Positions 10,265-22,090 are shown, counted from the first letter of the stretch. The stretch is 64,000 nucleotides of DNA from Glandiceps talaboti (GCF_964340395.1 NC_135549.1:24430342-24494341), one strand, 5' to 3'. Notes: generated from the letters alone by a model not told the origin. Numbers and translations: made by a program.

Positions 10265-11672
10265 GTCTGTGAAGATTAATGAATGAATAATCCGTAGCTT
10301 ATTCTGATGACCTTGCCCAACACAAATGTTGTATCGAATTTTAATACGGGAAGGTACGAGTACGCGTACACATCCCTCTTTCTTTCAAGAATCAGATTAA
10401 CAATTATCAAGATTTCAACCCGTTAGTGCACTGTTTACAAAATAAGATCGTCACATGATTAACAAAGTCATGTTCAATGTCAAATTATTTGGTATTTTAT
10501 TTTTTCAGTAGATAGCAGTTAGTTACAAACTAGCGCAGTTTTTAACATGAAACCAGATTCAAAACCATGGACAGTTACAATATGATACCAAGGCAAGTTA
10601 GTTAACAATTAAGTTACATACAGAGTCTGACTGTGACCCCTGTACGCACGCAGTATTGATTTGATCATGAAGTAGAAGTCCGGTAGGGTCACAACAGTTG
10701 TAATTGACACTGTCATTGTTTGCTGCCAGTTGAACGAATTAATGTGCATATATAAGAAAACCCACTTTAAATTTTCCAACAAAAAAAATACACAGAGCAA
10801 AAACACACATTCATGTTTGTTTCCGTCATAATTGTCCTTAATATTACTTACTCAATGGTGTCTCCAAAAATAATGCGACGTACTATGAGATAAAATAAGG
10901 TGTCAGTGCGGTCGTACGTATCAAAGCTGTGAGATAAAGCGAACGACAGAATGGCAATTTTTGAAAAAATGAACCGAGTGGTGCTCTATAACCGTATATA
11001 CTATGTGTACCGAGGCCTAAAACGCACGCCTTTGGAGACAACCACTACAGATAGAGGGTGGGTATATGTTACCTCTAGTCTGTAGTTGTTATGAGGGGCT
11101 ATGCATACAAATGTTACGAAACGTTACTATAGATCTAGAGACCAAACATTTTATTCAGATATGGGACATTGTACCTAATGTCGTAATATGATTAACAGGA
11201 ATAGGAAATTAAGAAATGGTTCAAAATGAATATTTTCATTTGTGTAGCATTGCCATAATTATTACCCACTATTGCCATTACTACGGAATCCGCTTTTGAA
11301 CTACCCACTATCGAATCGTATTGTGGGCATTGGGTGCTCTATAGCACAAAACAGGGGAAGCTGTCAGTAAATCATTGTCAAATACAGCGAAATGTCCTTG
11401 GAACCAAAAGGGGTTATAATTAAAGACCTAGCTATACAAATGATGAAGTGCGAGGCCGCTTGGAGACGCTAACCTCAGGTCATGTAGGCTACTCACAAGT
11501 CCACAACACTTTGTACTAAAAAAAAGTTGCCATGTAGATTGATCACTACCCCAAAGTGCATGCAAACCAAACAGTTATACTACAATTAAACATGGATTAT
11601 AATATATACTAGTATATAGTGAGTGACGTCATTGGACACATACAATACAGGATACATACATGTATACCAAAC
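10265..11672. promoter_or_regulatory. Conserved 1.4-kb upstream region of acyltransferase copy 1
   Basis: Lies 5' of the - strand gene and is retained in all four copies. It includes a GTACG-rich near-palindrome at 10354-10369 about 90 bp from the ATG, and the block ATAATGCGACGTACTATGAG near 10871. A composite TGACGTCATTGG lies at 11624-11635. No TATA box at a sensible distance was found. Conservation here may reflect recent duplication rather than function. Confidence 0.4.
11624..11635. promoter_or_regulatory. CRE fused to an inverted CCAAT box, unit 1
   Basis: TGACGTCA (perfect palindromic CRE, the CREB/ATF site) runs directly into ATTGG (reverse CCAAT, the NF-Y core), about 1.36 kb upstream of the copy-1 ATG. 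The same composite is kept at 15387, 21170 and 35194. Confidence 0.4.
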
Positions 11673-12155
11673 TTAAAAAAAATTGTACAGCTGTAAACAA
11701 AGACTATCTAGAAAATCAGACATTTGAACAAGAAAATTGGTAGCCTGTTTGGAGGTACAACCAGCTAACAAATGTATCTATCTCAACAGTACAGTAAACA
11801 GGTTAGAAAAATGGATGGACCATACTACTTTTACTATAGGGTAGAGTGCCCTCTAGTGACAACCGTTTTGGCGTATTTTACAATTTCTATAACTTTTTAA
11901 TGCATTCACGACAGACGGATAATAGACAGATATAGGAGCATATCTATACATGGAAAATGTCAAACTTTTGAAATAATTTGAATATGATGGTCAATATCAT
12001 ATATTGTCTTCTCAGAAAGCTTACCTTTCACAACATCGGTGTAGTAAATTGAATGACGAACCTGCTAACACAACTTCTGAAGTTATTGTGTATATTTCAT
12101 TTTACTTTGAGGATAAAGATCAAGGTCTCTAACAGTATCAGTGTAATTTGCTATT

Positions 12156-12274
12156 TGACCTTGATGAAGGTCAAGGTCAGAGCTTATCGTTTGACAAAGA
12201 AGATGCATACACTTGAATGGATGTCTAGGTGCTAAACTTGCATAATTATAGATTGATTTGCTATTTGACCTTGA
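12156..12274. promoter_or_regulatory. TCAAGGTCA site cluster, unit 2
   Basis: Perfect sites are at 12156-12164, 12171-12179 and 12266-12274. The fourth site of unit 1 is mutated here to TCAAGATCA. Same position 3' of the gene as in unit 1. Confidence 0.4.
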
Positions 12275-12456
12275 AGATGGAGGTCAAAGTATAAGAAGAA
12301 ATCTTAAAAATTATAATATTGGTGTGGACACTTGAATAGAGTCTCTGTGTTTTCGACTTCTTGAGTTATGATTGAAAGGCAAACTTTGGCTATTTGACAT
12401 TTAAGATGGAAGTCAAGATCAAAGATTAGAATCATGTTTGCACATTATCAACTAGC

Positions 12457-14004
12457 CTAGTTTGCACACATTTCTCGCAATATCTCTGTAATCGTATCTC
12501 CATACTCTTGTGCTTGAAGCAGAGATGTCACATGGCTATAGTAACCCAAACTCCACAACAGTCGCCCATGAATTGTACAAACGCAATTAAAGAAAATGGG
12601 TCCACATGTTGACATTCCACAGAGGCTATGTACCTCCGTTACCTCACACAACCGAGGAGTGGATTTCGTGAAGAAAGACAGGTTTCCTAGATTCGCTATG
12701 TAAAACAAACGTGCATTCCGATTCCCATGTTCATTATCTTCAATGATTGGCTGTATTAGATCACGTGCAGAGTATCCACAACTTTGCGCAAACATGTTAA
12801 ACATTAATATGTCGGACCTCTCGAGAGCTCTCTGTGAAATTTTCAAATGGCTTTCTCTGGTAAAGTTAGCTGCTTGTTTCCAGAAATGATCATATACGTT
12901 CATATCAGCTGACATTTTCATTATAATATCGATAAGAACCGCATACATTCCATAACTTTGTGCAGGATCAATCGGTGGATTGCAACATTTCCTCGTATCC
13001 ACTGCAAAGCGGGCTATAACTTCTTGCTTCGACCTTAAGTCACCTCCTTGCATTATCATCGATATTGCCATTGCAGAGGCAGTCATCAGCGTACCATTTA
13101 CAGTTGCATTGTGTCTGCGACTGGCTTCAATGATTTGGGTAGTCTGCTCTCTGGAAAATGCAAGTGGGATAACTCGACTTTCCTTCTTTGCGTTAGGGTT
13201 TCGGGTGATTTCAGCGCCAAATCTTGCAATGTATGCATTACTTGGACGAGACCATCTTTGGAGCAGAAGAACTAATCCAAATCTAATTCTGTCCCACCAT
13301 GTCAATTTTTTTATGTCAAGAGCATCAAATGAATGAGGGTATAATGGTAAACTCGGTGGAAGTTCATCTGTGCCATCAGCCACCAATGACATATTAGTAA
13401 CAAGTTCATCAACAAAATGCATCATGGACATGCCATCAATGATGCTGTGTGCAATATTAATAAATATTAATGTCTTGTAGCATTTATCACTGTTCGGTTG
13501 GCCATCGTTACAGATCATAACCAGAAGTCGCCACAGCGGACCGTTTACAGTGTCTAACTTTTCTGAATGGTTTACTTCGGTTGCTAAAACTTCCTGCCAG
13601 TCATCTTCATCGATCATTCTCACATCAATTATTTCTTCATTCATTGGAATAAAGTAATGCCGCTTCTCACCCATCGAATCTGTGACGTCACCAATACGCA
13701 TTCGTAGAAGAGGGTGTCTTGCTCTTAGTTGGCGTGCAGCTTTCACAACCAGATCCTCTGTTACTGGAACCCTGGATTCTACGAAGGCTGCGACACCAAT
13801 GGTAGTGAGGTTTAACTCCAACAGTTCATTCGTGTTCCATTCGTCAGATGACATTTCTCTTCCCCCATCAACCACACTCCTTCCTTTAGTCTTCTCGTTG
13901 GTTTGCCCTTTCAGTTGTTTTCGTACCAGTAGCAGTAGTGATAAAATAAATGCTGCACCAGCAATAACGTAAGGATTATACTCCAGTATATATTGGAAAG
14001 ACAT
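12457..14004 (-). CDS. Membrane-anchored HXXXD acyltransferase, copy 2 (515 aa)
   Basis: Intact intronless frame collinear with copy 1 over its full length. By eye it differs from copy 1 at about 18 residues, including G15, I69-G70, P80, E113, N122, P170, H196, P217, D230 and D336. The residue before the catalytic histidine is alanine here (A185-H186), while the HSIIDG core is unchanged. The late motif reads ANLG at 437-440 instead of SNLG, a change also seen in copy 3. Position 467 is cysteine, where the other copies have phenylalanine. Nothing is broken, so the copy should be active if transcribed. Its own upstream 1.4 kb is present, but its downstream flank begins abruptly at the 11673 junction. 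Confidence 0.88.
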   Translation of the reverse strand: MSFQYILEYNPYVIAGAAFILSLLLLVRKQLKGQTNEKTKGRSVVDGGREMSSDEWNTNELLELNLTTIGVAAFVESRVPVTEDLVVKAARQLRARHPLLRMRIGDVTDSMGEKRHYFIPMNEEIIDVRMIDEDDWQEVLATEVNHSEKLDTVNGPLWRLLVMICNDGQPNSDKCYKTLIFINIAHSIIDGMSMMHFVDELVTNMSLVADGTDELPPSLPLYPHSFDALDIKKLTWWDRIRFGLVLLLQRWSRPSNAYIARFGAEITRNPNAKKESRVIPLAFSREQTTQIIEASRRHNATVNGTLMTASAMAISMIMQGGDLRSKQEVIARFAVDTRKCCNPPIDPAQSYGMYAVLIDIIMKMSADMNVYDHFWKQAANFTRESHLKISQRALERSDILMFNMFAQSCGYSARDLIQPIIEDNEHGNRNARLFYIANLGNLSFFTKSTPRLCEVTEVHSLCGMSTCGPIFFNCVCTIHGRLLWSLGYYSHVTSLLQAQEYGDTITEILREMCAN

Positions 14005-15386
14005 GTCTGTGAAGATTAATGAATGAATAATCCGTAGCTTATTCTGATGACCTTGCCCAACACAAATGTTGTATCGAATTTTAATACGGGAAGGTACGAG
14101 TACGCGTACACATCCCTCTTTCTTTCAAGAATCAGATTAACAATTATCAAGATTTCAACCCGTTAGTGCACTGTTTACAAAATAAGATCGTCACATGATT
14201 AACAAAGTCATGTTCAATGTCAAATTATTTGGTATTTTATTGTTTCAGTAGATAGCAGTTAGTTACAAACTAGCACAGTTTTTAACATGAAACCAGATTC
14301 AAAACCATGGACAGTTACAATATGATACCAAGGCAAGTTAGTTAACAATTAAGTTACATACAGAGTCTGATTGTGACCCCTGTACGCACGCAGTATTGAT
14401 TTGATCATGAAGTAGAAGTCCGGTAGGGTCACAACAGTTGTAATTGACACTGTCATTGTTTGCTGCCAGTTGAACGAATTAATGTGCATATATAAGAAAA
14501 CCCACTTTAAATTTTCCAACAAAAAAAAAATACACTGAGAGCAAAAACACACATTTTAAAGACATGTTTGTTTCCGTCATAATTGTCCTTAATATTACTT
14601 ACTCAATGGTGTCTCCAAAAATAATGCGACGTACTATGAGATAAAATAAGGTGTCAGTGCGGTCGTACGTATCAAAGCTGTGAGATAAAGCGAACGACAG
14701 AATGGCAATTTTTGAAAAAATGAACCGAGTGGTGCTCTATAACCGTATATACTATGTGTACCGAGGCCTAAAAAGCACGCCTTTGGAGACAACCACTACA
14801 GATAGAGGGTGGATATATGTTACCTCTAGTCTGTAGTTATTATGAGGGGCTATGCATACAAATGTTACTATAGATCTAGAGACCAAACATTTTATTCAGA
14901 TATGGGACATTGTACCTAATGTCGTAATATGATTAACAGGAATAGGAAATTAAGAAATGGTTCAAAATGAATATTTTCATTTGTCTAGCGTTTCCATAAT
15001 TATTACCCACTATTGCCATTACTACGGAATCCGCCTTTGAACTACCCACTATCGAATCGTATTGTGGGCATTGGGTGCTCTATAGCACAAAACAGGGGAA
15101 GCTGTCAGTAAATCATTGTCAAATACAGTGCTATGACATGGTTTTCTTAAAAGCGAAATGTCCTTGGAACCAAAAAGGGGTTACAATTAAAGACCTTGCT
15201 ATACAAATGATGTAGTGCGAGACCGCTTGGAGACGCTAACTTCAGGTCATGTAGGCTACTCAGAAGTCCACAACACTTTGTACTTTAAAAAAAAGTTGCC
15301 ATATAGATTGATCACTACCCCAAAGTGCATGCATACCAAACAGTTATACTACAATTAAACATGGATTATAATATGTATATAGTGAG

Positions 15387-15398
15387 TGACGTCATTGG
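15387..15398. promoter_or_regulatory. CRE plus inverted CCAAT composite, unit 2
   Basis: TGACGTCATTGG, about 1.38 kb upstream of the copy-2 ATG (- strand gene). Confidence 0.35.
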
Positions 15399-16788
15399 AC
15401 ACAAACAACCACACATACAGGATACATACATGTATACCATGGAGGTAGAAGGACTTATGAATAATTCATGAATCGTGTTGAACATATCATGCAAATATCT
15501 TGTAGATACTACTATGGAAATCAAGTTGTAGGCAAACAAAGGTAGACGCCAACTCAAACTATTCTGTTGCAACATGTTATTGTTACACTCACAGTACATG
15601 TAGGGTGGTGTCTCTGATAGCAAGTTTTCTAAAAAAAAATGGCTACACATTCAACCTAATTCAGTATATACATGTTCACTATCTTAACACTAGTAAGAGG
15701 GTGATTATAGGCACATAACTAAATATCGCTAACACTACTAACTTGTGTAATCTGCCACATGCATTAACAATAGTTTTAATTTGTGTCTATCTTAGTATAC
15801 AGTATACAGCAGACCAGGGCCACATTTCATTTGCACTATCCTGATTTAGATCCAGCTGAATTGTGGTTATTTCTGGAAACGAGATAGTAAGCCAAATGAA
15901 ACACTCCTGAATTCAGTTGTAGTGTGGTTGTCATGATTTCAGCAATACATCACCCCAGATTTCAGATTAGTCTGTTGTATTTTGTCAAGCTGTTGCAGTG
16001 AAATAGTAAAATAAATTATGTTGATTGCAGTTATCTTTTACACCTACAGTACATTGATACATGTAGAGCGGTGTAAAAGTATATATACTTGCATAATGAA
16101 AAGGGACGAGAGTAACCTTTAATACTAGCTACCTTTATTTTATTTATTTTTTTGACATGTCAGTTTAAACAACCATTCAAGATCTTACTTGATTCTATTT
16201 GTACACCAGTGTCCTAGTGTGTGTCTGTGTCTTGAGTATAACACCTATGTGTATTAAACTATACCATAGAAACTTGGGTAAAATACATATCTCTGCCAAT
16301 GCCAAGGGCACCCTCAAGGGTAATGTTAGTTATGCCAGTTATAAAGCTATGGAACTGGGAACATCCAAAGTCAAAGATATTTATGCCATGGCTTCACTAG
16401 AATTTTCATCAAAATCCAGTTCTGGATTGGCATCTCTGCCAAAGTCAAAAATAAAAAAAAATCCATCCATATTATTTTAGAATAGCTGCAAACAAACCGA
16501 GGAGGGGTAACCTCCATCCAATCTTGTTGACAAAGGTATTACTTAATGTACATTTATTTTAGACCAAAGAGTTGTAGACCTATCAGTTCCACCAAAGAAA
16601 TGTTCACATGACCACCACTGCACTGGTGAACTGGTGCAGAAGCATATGCTAGCTAAGGTCTACAGTAATCATTATGTCACCATTATAACTCAATGCTCTG
16701 CCCCCATTGAAACATGAAAGTAGTAACAATTGAAAAATAATGGTATTTTTATAACCTGCTTCTTAGCACAAATCTACTGAGTAAGTGT

Positions 16789-16890
16789 TAGACAGTAAGA
16801 TATGTCGTGCCGTTCTGCCCTCACCGTCCTCCTCTCACCCGACAGTTGACCGGCATGTGAGGGCACCCTCATGGCATACTTCACAGACTA
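16789..16890. mobile_element. MITE family A, copy 4 (102 bp, in unit 3)
   Basis: Starts TAGACAGTAAG and ends CACAGACTA. It is flanked by the same 9-mer AGTAAGTGT (16780-16788 and 16891-16899) as copy 3. It is therefore the same insertion event carried by the duplication, not an independent one. Confidence 0.88.
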
Positions 16891-17265
16891 AGTAAGTGTT
16901 GGAATGGAAGTATTTTCCTACCAATTATAGTGTTACATTTTTGTGGTTTTATAACCATTGGTTTACTAGCCATATTTATATATTAATATTTAGTTTTAGA
17001 ATTCATATGATAAAATACAAATATTTGTCAATAACTACAATTTTTATTATTACTTTAAAAACTGTTCTATGGTGTATATATAAAAATATATTGAGAAAAC
17101 ATGGGAAGTGTTGATTGTTGGTTTCTTTTGATTTACACACGTAAAAGGGAAAATGTGTTACTATCTTTTGGTTATATATGGAGAATTACTTCAGAGTTCA
17201 AATTTAATAATCTTTATTATTATGAACAATGAAATTTGAAAAAAAAATATTTTTCAGTGTTTTGA

Positions 17266-17328
17266 TGTGTGTGTGTGTGTGTGTGTGTGTGGGTGTGGGT
17301 GTGTATGTGTGTGTGTGTGTGGGTGTAT
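17266..17328. repeat. TG-rich microsatellite
   Basis: GTGTG runs interrupted by GGGTG. The equivalent place in unit 1 (7796-7811) has only a short run. Confidence 0.85.
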
Positions 17329-17939
17329 GAAATTGATCAACAAAGTAACAGCAAAGGTTTAAAAGACTTCATTTTCAAGACATATTCTATATTAATTCAA
17401 GAGTTCTGGATAAAGGAGGGTGACTTCATCCTCTACAGACACAACAGATTCTTTAAAAAAATTGTACAGCTGTAAACAAAGACTATCTAGAAAATCAGAC
17501 ATTTGAACAAGAAAATTGGTAGCCTGTTTGGAGGTAAGTACAACCAGCTAACAAATGTATCTATCTCAACAGTACAGTAAACCTGGTTAGAAAAATGGAT
17601 CGACCATACTACTTTTAATATAGGGTAGAGTGCCCTCTAGTGACAACCGTTTTGGCGTATTTTTCAATTTCTATAACTTTTTAATGTATTCACGACAGAC
17701 GGATAATAGACAGATATAGAAGTATATCTATACATGGAAAACGTCAAACTTTTGAAATAATTTGAATATGATGGTCAATATCATATATTGTCTTCTCAGA
17801 AAGCTTACCTTTCACAACATCGGTGTAGTAAATTGAATGACGAACCTGCTAACACAACTTCTGAAGTTATTGTGTAAATTTCATTTTACTTTGAGGATAA
17901 AGATCAAGGTCTCTAACAGTGTCAGTGTAATTTGCTATT

Positions 17940-18208
17940 TGACCTTGATTATGAAGGTCAAGGTCAGAGCTTATCGTTTGACAAAGAAGATGCATACACT
18001 TGAATGGGTGTCCAGGTGCTAAACTTGCATACTTATAGATTGATTTGCTATTTGACCTTGAAGATGGAGTTCAAAGTATAAGAAGAAATCTTAAAAATTA
18101 TAATATTGGTGTGGACACTTGAATAGAGTCTCTATGTTTTCGACTTCTTGAGTTATGATTGAAAGGCAAACTTTGGCTATTTGACATTTAAGATGGAAGT
18201 CAAGGTCA
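17940..18208. promoter_or_regulatory. TCAAGGTCA site cluster, unit 3
   Basis: Perfect sites on either strand at 17940-17948, 17958-17966, 18053-18061 and 18200-18208. As in unit 1, all four are intact although the surrounding sequence has small indels. Confidence 0.42.
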
Positions 18209-18243
18209 AAGATTAGAATCATGTTTGCACATTATCAACTAGC

Positions 18244-19791
18244 CTAGTTTGCACACATTTCTCGCAATATCTCAGTAATCGTATCTCCATACTCTTGTGC
18301 TTGAAGCAGAGATGTCACATGGCTATAGTAACCCAAACTCCACAACAGTCGCCCATGAATTGTACAAACGCAATTAAAGAAAATGGGTCCAAATGTTGAC
18401 ATTCCACAGAGGCTATGTACCTCCGTTACCTCACACAACCGAGGAGTGGATTTCGTGAAGAAAGACAGGTTTCCTAGATTCGCTATGTAAAACAAACGTG
18501 CATTCCGATTCCCATGTTCATTATCTTCAATGATTGGCTGTATTAGATCACGTGCAGAGTATCCACAACTTTGCGCAAACATGTTAAACATTAATATGTC
18601 GGACCTCTCGAGAGCTCTCTGTGAAATTTTCAAATGGCTTTCTCTGGTAAAGTTGGCTGCTTGTTTCCAGAAATGATCATATACGTTCATATCAGCTGAC
18701 ATTTTCATTATAATATCGATAAGAACCGCATACATTCCATAACTTTGTGCAGGATCAATCGGTGGATTGCAACATTTCCTCGTATCCACTGCAAAGCGGG
18801 CTATAACTTCTTGCTTCGACCTTAAGTCACCTCCTTGCATTATCATCGATATTGCCATTGCAGAGGCAGTCATCAGCGTACCATTTACAGTTGTATTGTG
18901 TCTGCGACTGGCTTCAATGATTTGGGTAGTCTGCTCTCTGGAAAATGCAAGTGGGATAAATCGACTTTCCTTCTTTGCGTTAGGGTTTCGGGTGATTTCA
19001 GCGCCAAATCTTGCAATGTATGCATTGCTTGGACGAGACCATCTTTGGAGCAGAAGAACTAATCCAAATCTAATTCTGTCCCACCATGTCAATTTTTTTA
19101 TGTCAAGAGCATCTAATGAATGAGGGTATAATGGTAAACTCGGTGGAAGTTCATCTGTGCCATCAGCCACCAATGACATATTAGTAACAAGTTCATCAAC
19201 AAAATGCATCATGGACATGCCATCAATGATGCTGTGTGAAATATTAATAAATATTAATGTCTTGTAGCATTTATCACTGTTCGGTTGGCCATCGTTACAG
19301 ATCATAACCAGAAGTCGCCACAGCGGACCGTTTACAGTGTCTAACTTTTCTGAATGGTTTACTTCGGTTGCTAAAACTTCCTGCCAGTCATCTTCATCGA
19401 TCATTCTCACATCAATTATTTCTTCATCCATTGGAATAAAGTAATGCCGCTTCTTACCCATCGAATCTGTGACGTCACCAATACGCATTCGTAGAAGAGG
19501 GTGTCTTGCTCTTAGTTGGCGTGCAGCTTTCACAACCAGATCCTCTGTTACTGGAACCCTGGATTCTACGAAGGCTGCGACACAAGTAGTAGTGAGGTTT
19601 AACTCCAACAGTTCATTCGTGTTCCATTCGTCAGATGACATTTCTCTTCCCCCATCAACCACACTCCTTCCTTTAGTCTTCTCGTTGGTTTGCCCTTTCA
19701 GTTGTTTTCGTACCAGTAGCAGTAGTGATAAAATAAATGCTGCACCAGCAATAACGTAAGGTTTATACTCCAGTATATATTGGAAAGACAT
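18244..19791 (-). CDS. Membrane-anchored HXXXD acyltransferase, copy 3 (515 aa)
   Basis: Intact intronless frame with the same architecture: anchor at about 12-27, H186-SII-D190-G191, and ANLG at 437-440. It differs from copy 2 at roughly ten residues (K10, T69-C70, K113, D122, S185, L226, F278, T300, F467). It shares K10, L226 and T300 with copy 4, but P170, H196, P217, D230 and A437 with copy 2, so its variants are a patchwork. F278 is unique. The upstream palindrome is perfect in this copy (see 19881). Confidence 0.88.
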   Translation of the reverse strand: MSFQYILEYKPYVIAGAAFILSLLLLVRKQLKGQTNEKTKGRSVVDGGREMSSDEWNTNELLELNLTTTCVAAFVESRVPVTEDLVVKAARQLRARHPLLRMRIGDVTDSMGKKRHYFIPMDEEIIDVRMIDEDDWQEVLATEVNHSEKLDTVNGPLWRLLVMICNDGQPNSDKCYKTLIFINISHSIIDGMSMMHFVDELVTNMSLVADGTDELPPSLPLYPHSLDALDIKKLTWWDRIRFGLVLLLQRWSRPSNAYIARFGAEITRNPNAKKESRFIPLAFSREQTTQIIEASRRHNTTVNGTLMTASAMAISMIMQGGDLRSKQEVIARFAVDTRKCCNPPIDPAQSYGMYAVLIDIIMKMSADMNVYDHFWKQAANFTRESHLKISQRALERSDILMFNMFAQSCGYSARDLIQPIIEDNEHGNRNARLFYIANLGNLSFFTKSTPRLCEVTEVHSLCGMSTFGPIFFNCVCTIHGRLLWSLGYYSHVTSLLQAQEYGDTITEILREMCAN

Positions 19792-19880
19792 GTCTGTGAA
19801 GATTAATGAATGAATAATCCGTAGCTTATTCTGATGACCTTGCCCAACACAAATGTTGTATCGAATTTTAATACGGGAAG

Positions 19881-19896
19881 GTACGTGTACACGTAC
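19881..19896. promoter_or_regulatory. 16-bp perfect palindrome with two TACGTG half-sites, unit 3
   Basis: GTACGTGTACACGTAC, about 90 bp upstream of the copy-3 ATG. TACGTG is the core bound by many bHLH-PAS heterodimers. Unit 4 has the identical palindrome at 33911-33926. Units 1 and 2 have the altered GTACGAGTACGCGTAC. Function is inferred from the motif only. Confidence 0.35.
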
Positions 19897-21169
19897 ACAA
19901 CCCTCTTTCTTTCAAGAATCAGATTAACAATTATCAAGATTTCAACCCGTTAGTGCACTGTTTACAAAATAAGATCGACTACATGATTAACAAAGTCATG
20001 TAAAATGTCAAATTATTTGGTATTTTATTTTTTCAGTAGGTAGCAGTTAGTTACAAACTAGTGCAGTTTTTAACATGAAACCAGATTCAAAACCATGGAC
20101 AGTTACAATATGATACCAAGGCAAGTTAGTTAACAATTAAGTTACATACAGAGTCTGACTGTGACCCCTGTACGCACGCAGTATTGATTTGATCATGAAC
20201 TAGAAGTCCGGTAGGGTCACAACAGTTATAATTGACACTGTCATTGTTTGCTGCCAGTTCAACGAATTAATGTGCATACATAAGAAACCCCACTTTAAAT
20301 TTTCCATCAAAAAAATACACAGAACAAAAACACACATTTTAAAGACATGTTTGTTTCCGTCATAATTGTCCTTAATATTACTTACTCAATGGTGTCTCCA
20401 AAAATAATGCGACGTACTATGAGATAAAATAAGGTGTCAGTGCGGTCGTACGTATCAAAGCTGTGAGATAAAGCGAACGACAGAATGGCAATTTTTGAAA
20501 AAATGAACCGAGTGGTGCTCTATAACCGTATATACTATGTGTACCGAGGCCTAAAAAGCACGCCTTTGGATACAACCACTACAGATAGAGGGTGGGTATA
20601 TGTTACCTCTAGTCTGTAGTTGTTATGAGGGGCTATGCATACAAATGTTACTATAGATCTAGAGACCAAACATTTTATTCAGATATGGGACATTGTACCT
20701 AATGTCGTAATATGATTAACAGGAATAGGAAATTAAGAAATGGTTCAAAATGAATATTTTCATTCGTCTAGCTTTGCCATAATTATTATCCACTATTGCC
20801 ATTGCTACGGAATCCGCTTTTGAACTACCCACTATCGAATCGTATTGTGGGCATTGGGTGCTCTATAGCACAAAACAGGGGAAGCTGTCAGTAAATCATT
20901 GTCAAATACAGTACAATGACATGGTTTTCTTAAAAGCGAAATGTCCTTGGAACCAAAAAGGGGTTATAATTAAAGACCTAGCTATACAAATGATGTAGTG
21001 CGAGGCCGCTTGGAGACGCTAACCTCAGGTCATGTAGGCTACTCACAAGTCCACAACACTTTGTACTTTAAAAAAGTTGCCATATAGATTGATCACTACC
21101 CCAAAGTGCATGCATACCAAACAGTTATACTACAATTAAACATGGATTATAATATATATATATAGTGAG

Positions 21170-21181
21170 TGACGTCATTGG
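21170..21181. promoter_or_regulatory. CRE plus inverted CCAAT composite, unit 3
   Basis: TGACGTCATTGG, about 1.38 kb upstream of the copy-3 ATG. Confidence 0.35.
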
Positions 21182-21540
21182 ACACAAACAACCACACATA
21201 CAGGATACATACATGTATACCATGGAGGTAGAAGGACTTATGAATAATTCATGAATCGTGTTGAACATATCATGCAAATATCACGAATTGTGTTGAACAT
21301 GTAATGAATATATCATGATTAATCTTGTTGATGAACTTATCATGAATACTCGGAACTATATTGCTCGACTATTGTGGTTAGTCTGATTGATGAATAATAC
21401 AAACTATCTGTTTTCACAGGACTGTTTACCATTCATTTATCACATGTATATCCTGAAACACGTCATGTTACCTTGGTTTCCCCATTGGATACATGTGATA
21501 GAACCACAGGGAGCTCAGGCTCAGTTAGTTTTGTTTACAA

Positions 21541-21760
21541 ATACAAACAAACAAGTAAACAAACAAGCAAAACACAAAAACAAACAAACAAACAAATAAG
21601 TAAGTAAGTAAGTAAACAAACAAACAAACAAACAAACAAACAAACAAACAAACAAACAAACAAACAAACAAGCAAACAAACAAAAACAATTAAACCGACA
21701 AATGAATAGATACATACATGAGTAAGCAACAACAAACCAACGTAACGAACAAACAAACAC
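21541..21760. repeat. (AAAC)n microsatellite with AAGT interruption
   Basis: Long ACAA tetranucleotide run with a central AAGT block at 21597-21614. The open frames on the - strand (runs of CLFV) are artefacts. Confidence 0.9.
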
Positions 21761-21842
21761 TACCCCCACAATTGTCACCATTATAAATCATCCTATAGGG
21801 GGATTATTTGTCGAGTCTTTCAAGCCATATCGGCTTCTTCAC

Positions 21843-22090
21843 GAAGATTTACTGGCTCTAAAATCTGTTCCGTCATTGACCTGAACATTTGGAATTTTGC
21901 ACAAACATAACCAATTTAGGATACTTTGAAATAATATGTGGCAAACACTGTGACTGAAAGTGCCTGACGAAGCCTGTGTCTAGATATTGGATATTCAATG
22001 TTCATGTATATAGTTAGTCTAGTTCCTATATATTTTTGTACATCTAATGTATGATAACTACAATCATCTCCGTTAGAAGTCCCAAATTGA
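21843..22090. repeat. Dispersed repeat, inverted mate at 59388-59625
   Basis: Blocks such as GGCTCTAAAATCTGTTCC, AATAATATGTGGCAAACACT, GACTGAAAGTGCCTG and ATATTGGATATTCAATGT reappear in reverse orientation near the right end of the window. No coding capacity was recognised. Confidence 0.75.

Larger units (their letters stand above)
6066..11672. repeat. Segmental duplication unit 1 (acyltransferase gene plus both flanks)
   Basis: 5.6-kb unit. From 6066 (CTTGTAGATACTACTATGG) it is collinear with unit 3, which starts at 15499. From 7937 it is collinear with unit 2, which starts at 11673. It contains a left flank (6066-8716), the acyltransferase gene (8717-10264) and about 1.4 kb of gene-upstream sequence. 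The right end breaks abruptly at 11672 inside sequence that continues in units 2, 3 and 4. Similarity in non-coding parts is close to that in the gene, so the duplication is young or is being homogenised. Confidence 0.9.
11673..15498. repeat. Segmental duplication unit 2 (5'-truncated, 3.8 kb)
   Basis: Begins TTAAAAAAAATTGTACAGC, equivalent to 7937 of unit 1, so it lacks the first 1.87 kb of the unit, including the MITE. It continues to GCAAATAT at 15498, where unit 3 starts. Both junctions show little shared sequence, which argues against simple unequal crossing-over between full units as the origin of this truncation. Confidence 0.9.
15499..21405. repeat. Segmental duplication unit 3 (5.9 kb, fullest copy)
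   Basis: Aligns with unit 1 from its first base (6066 equals 15499). On the right it extends past the point where units 1 and 2 stop: after ATGCAAATATC it continues through ATCACGAATTGTGTTGAACATG to GATTGATGAATAATA. This tail is shared with unit 4 (35237-35423). It also contains a longer TG microsatellite at 17266-17328. Confidence 0.88.
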
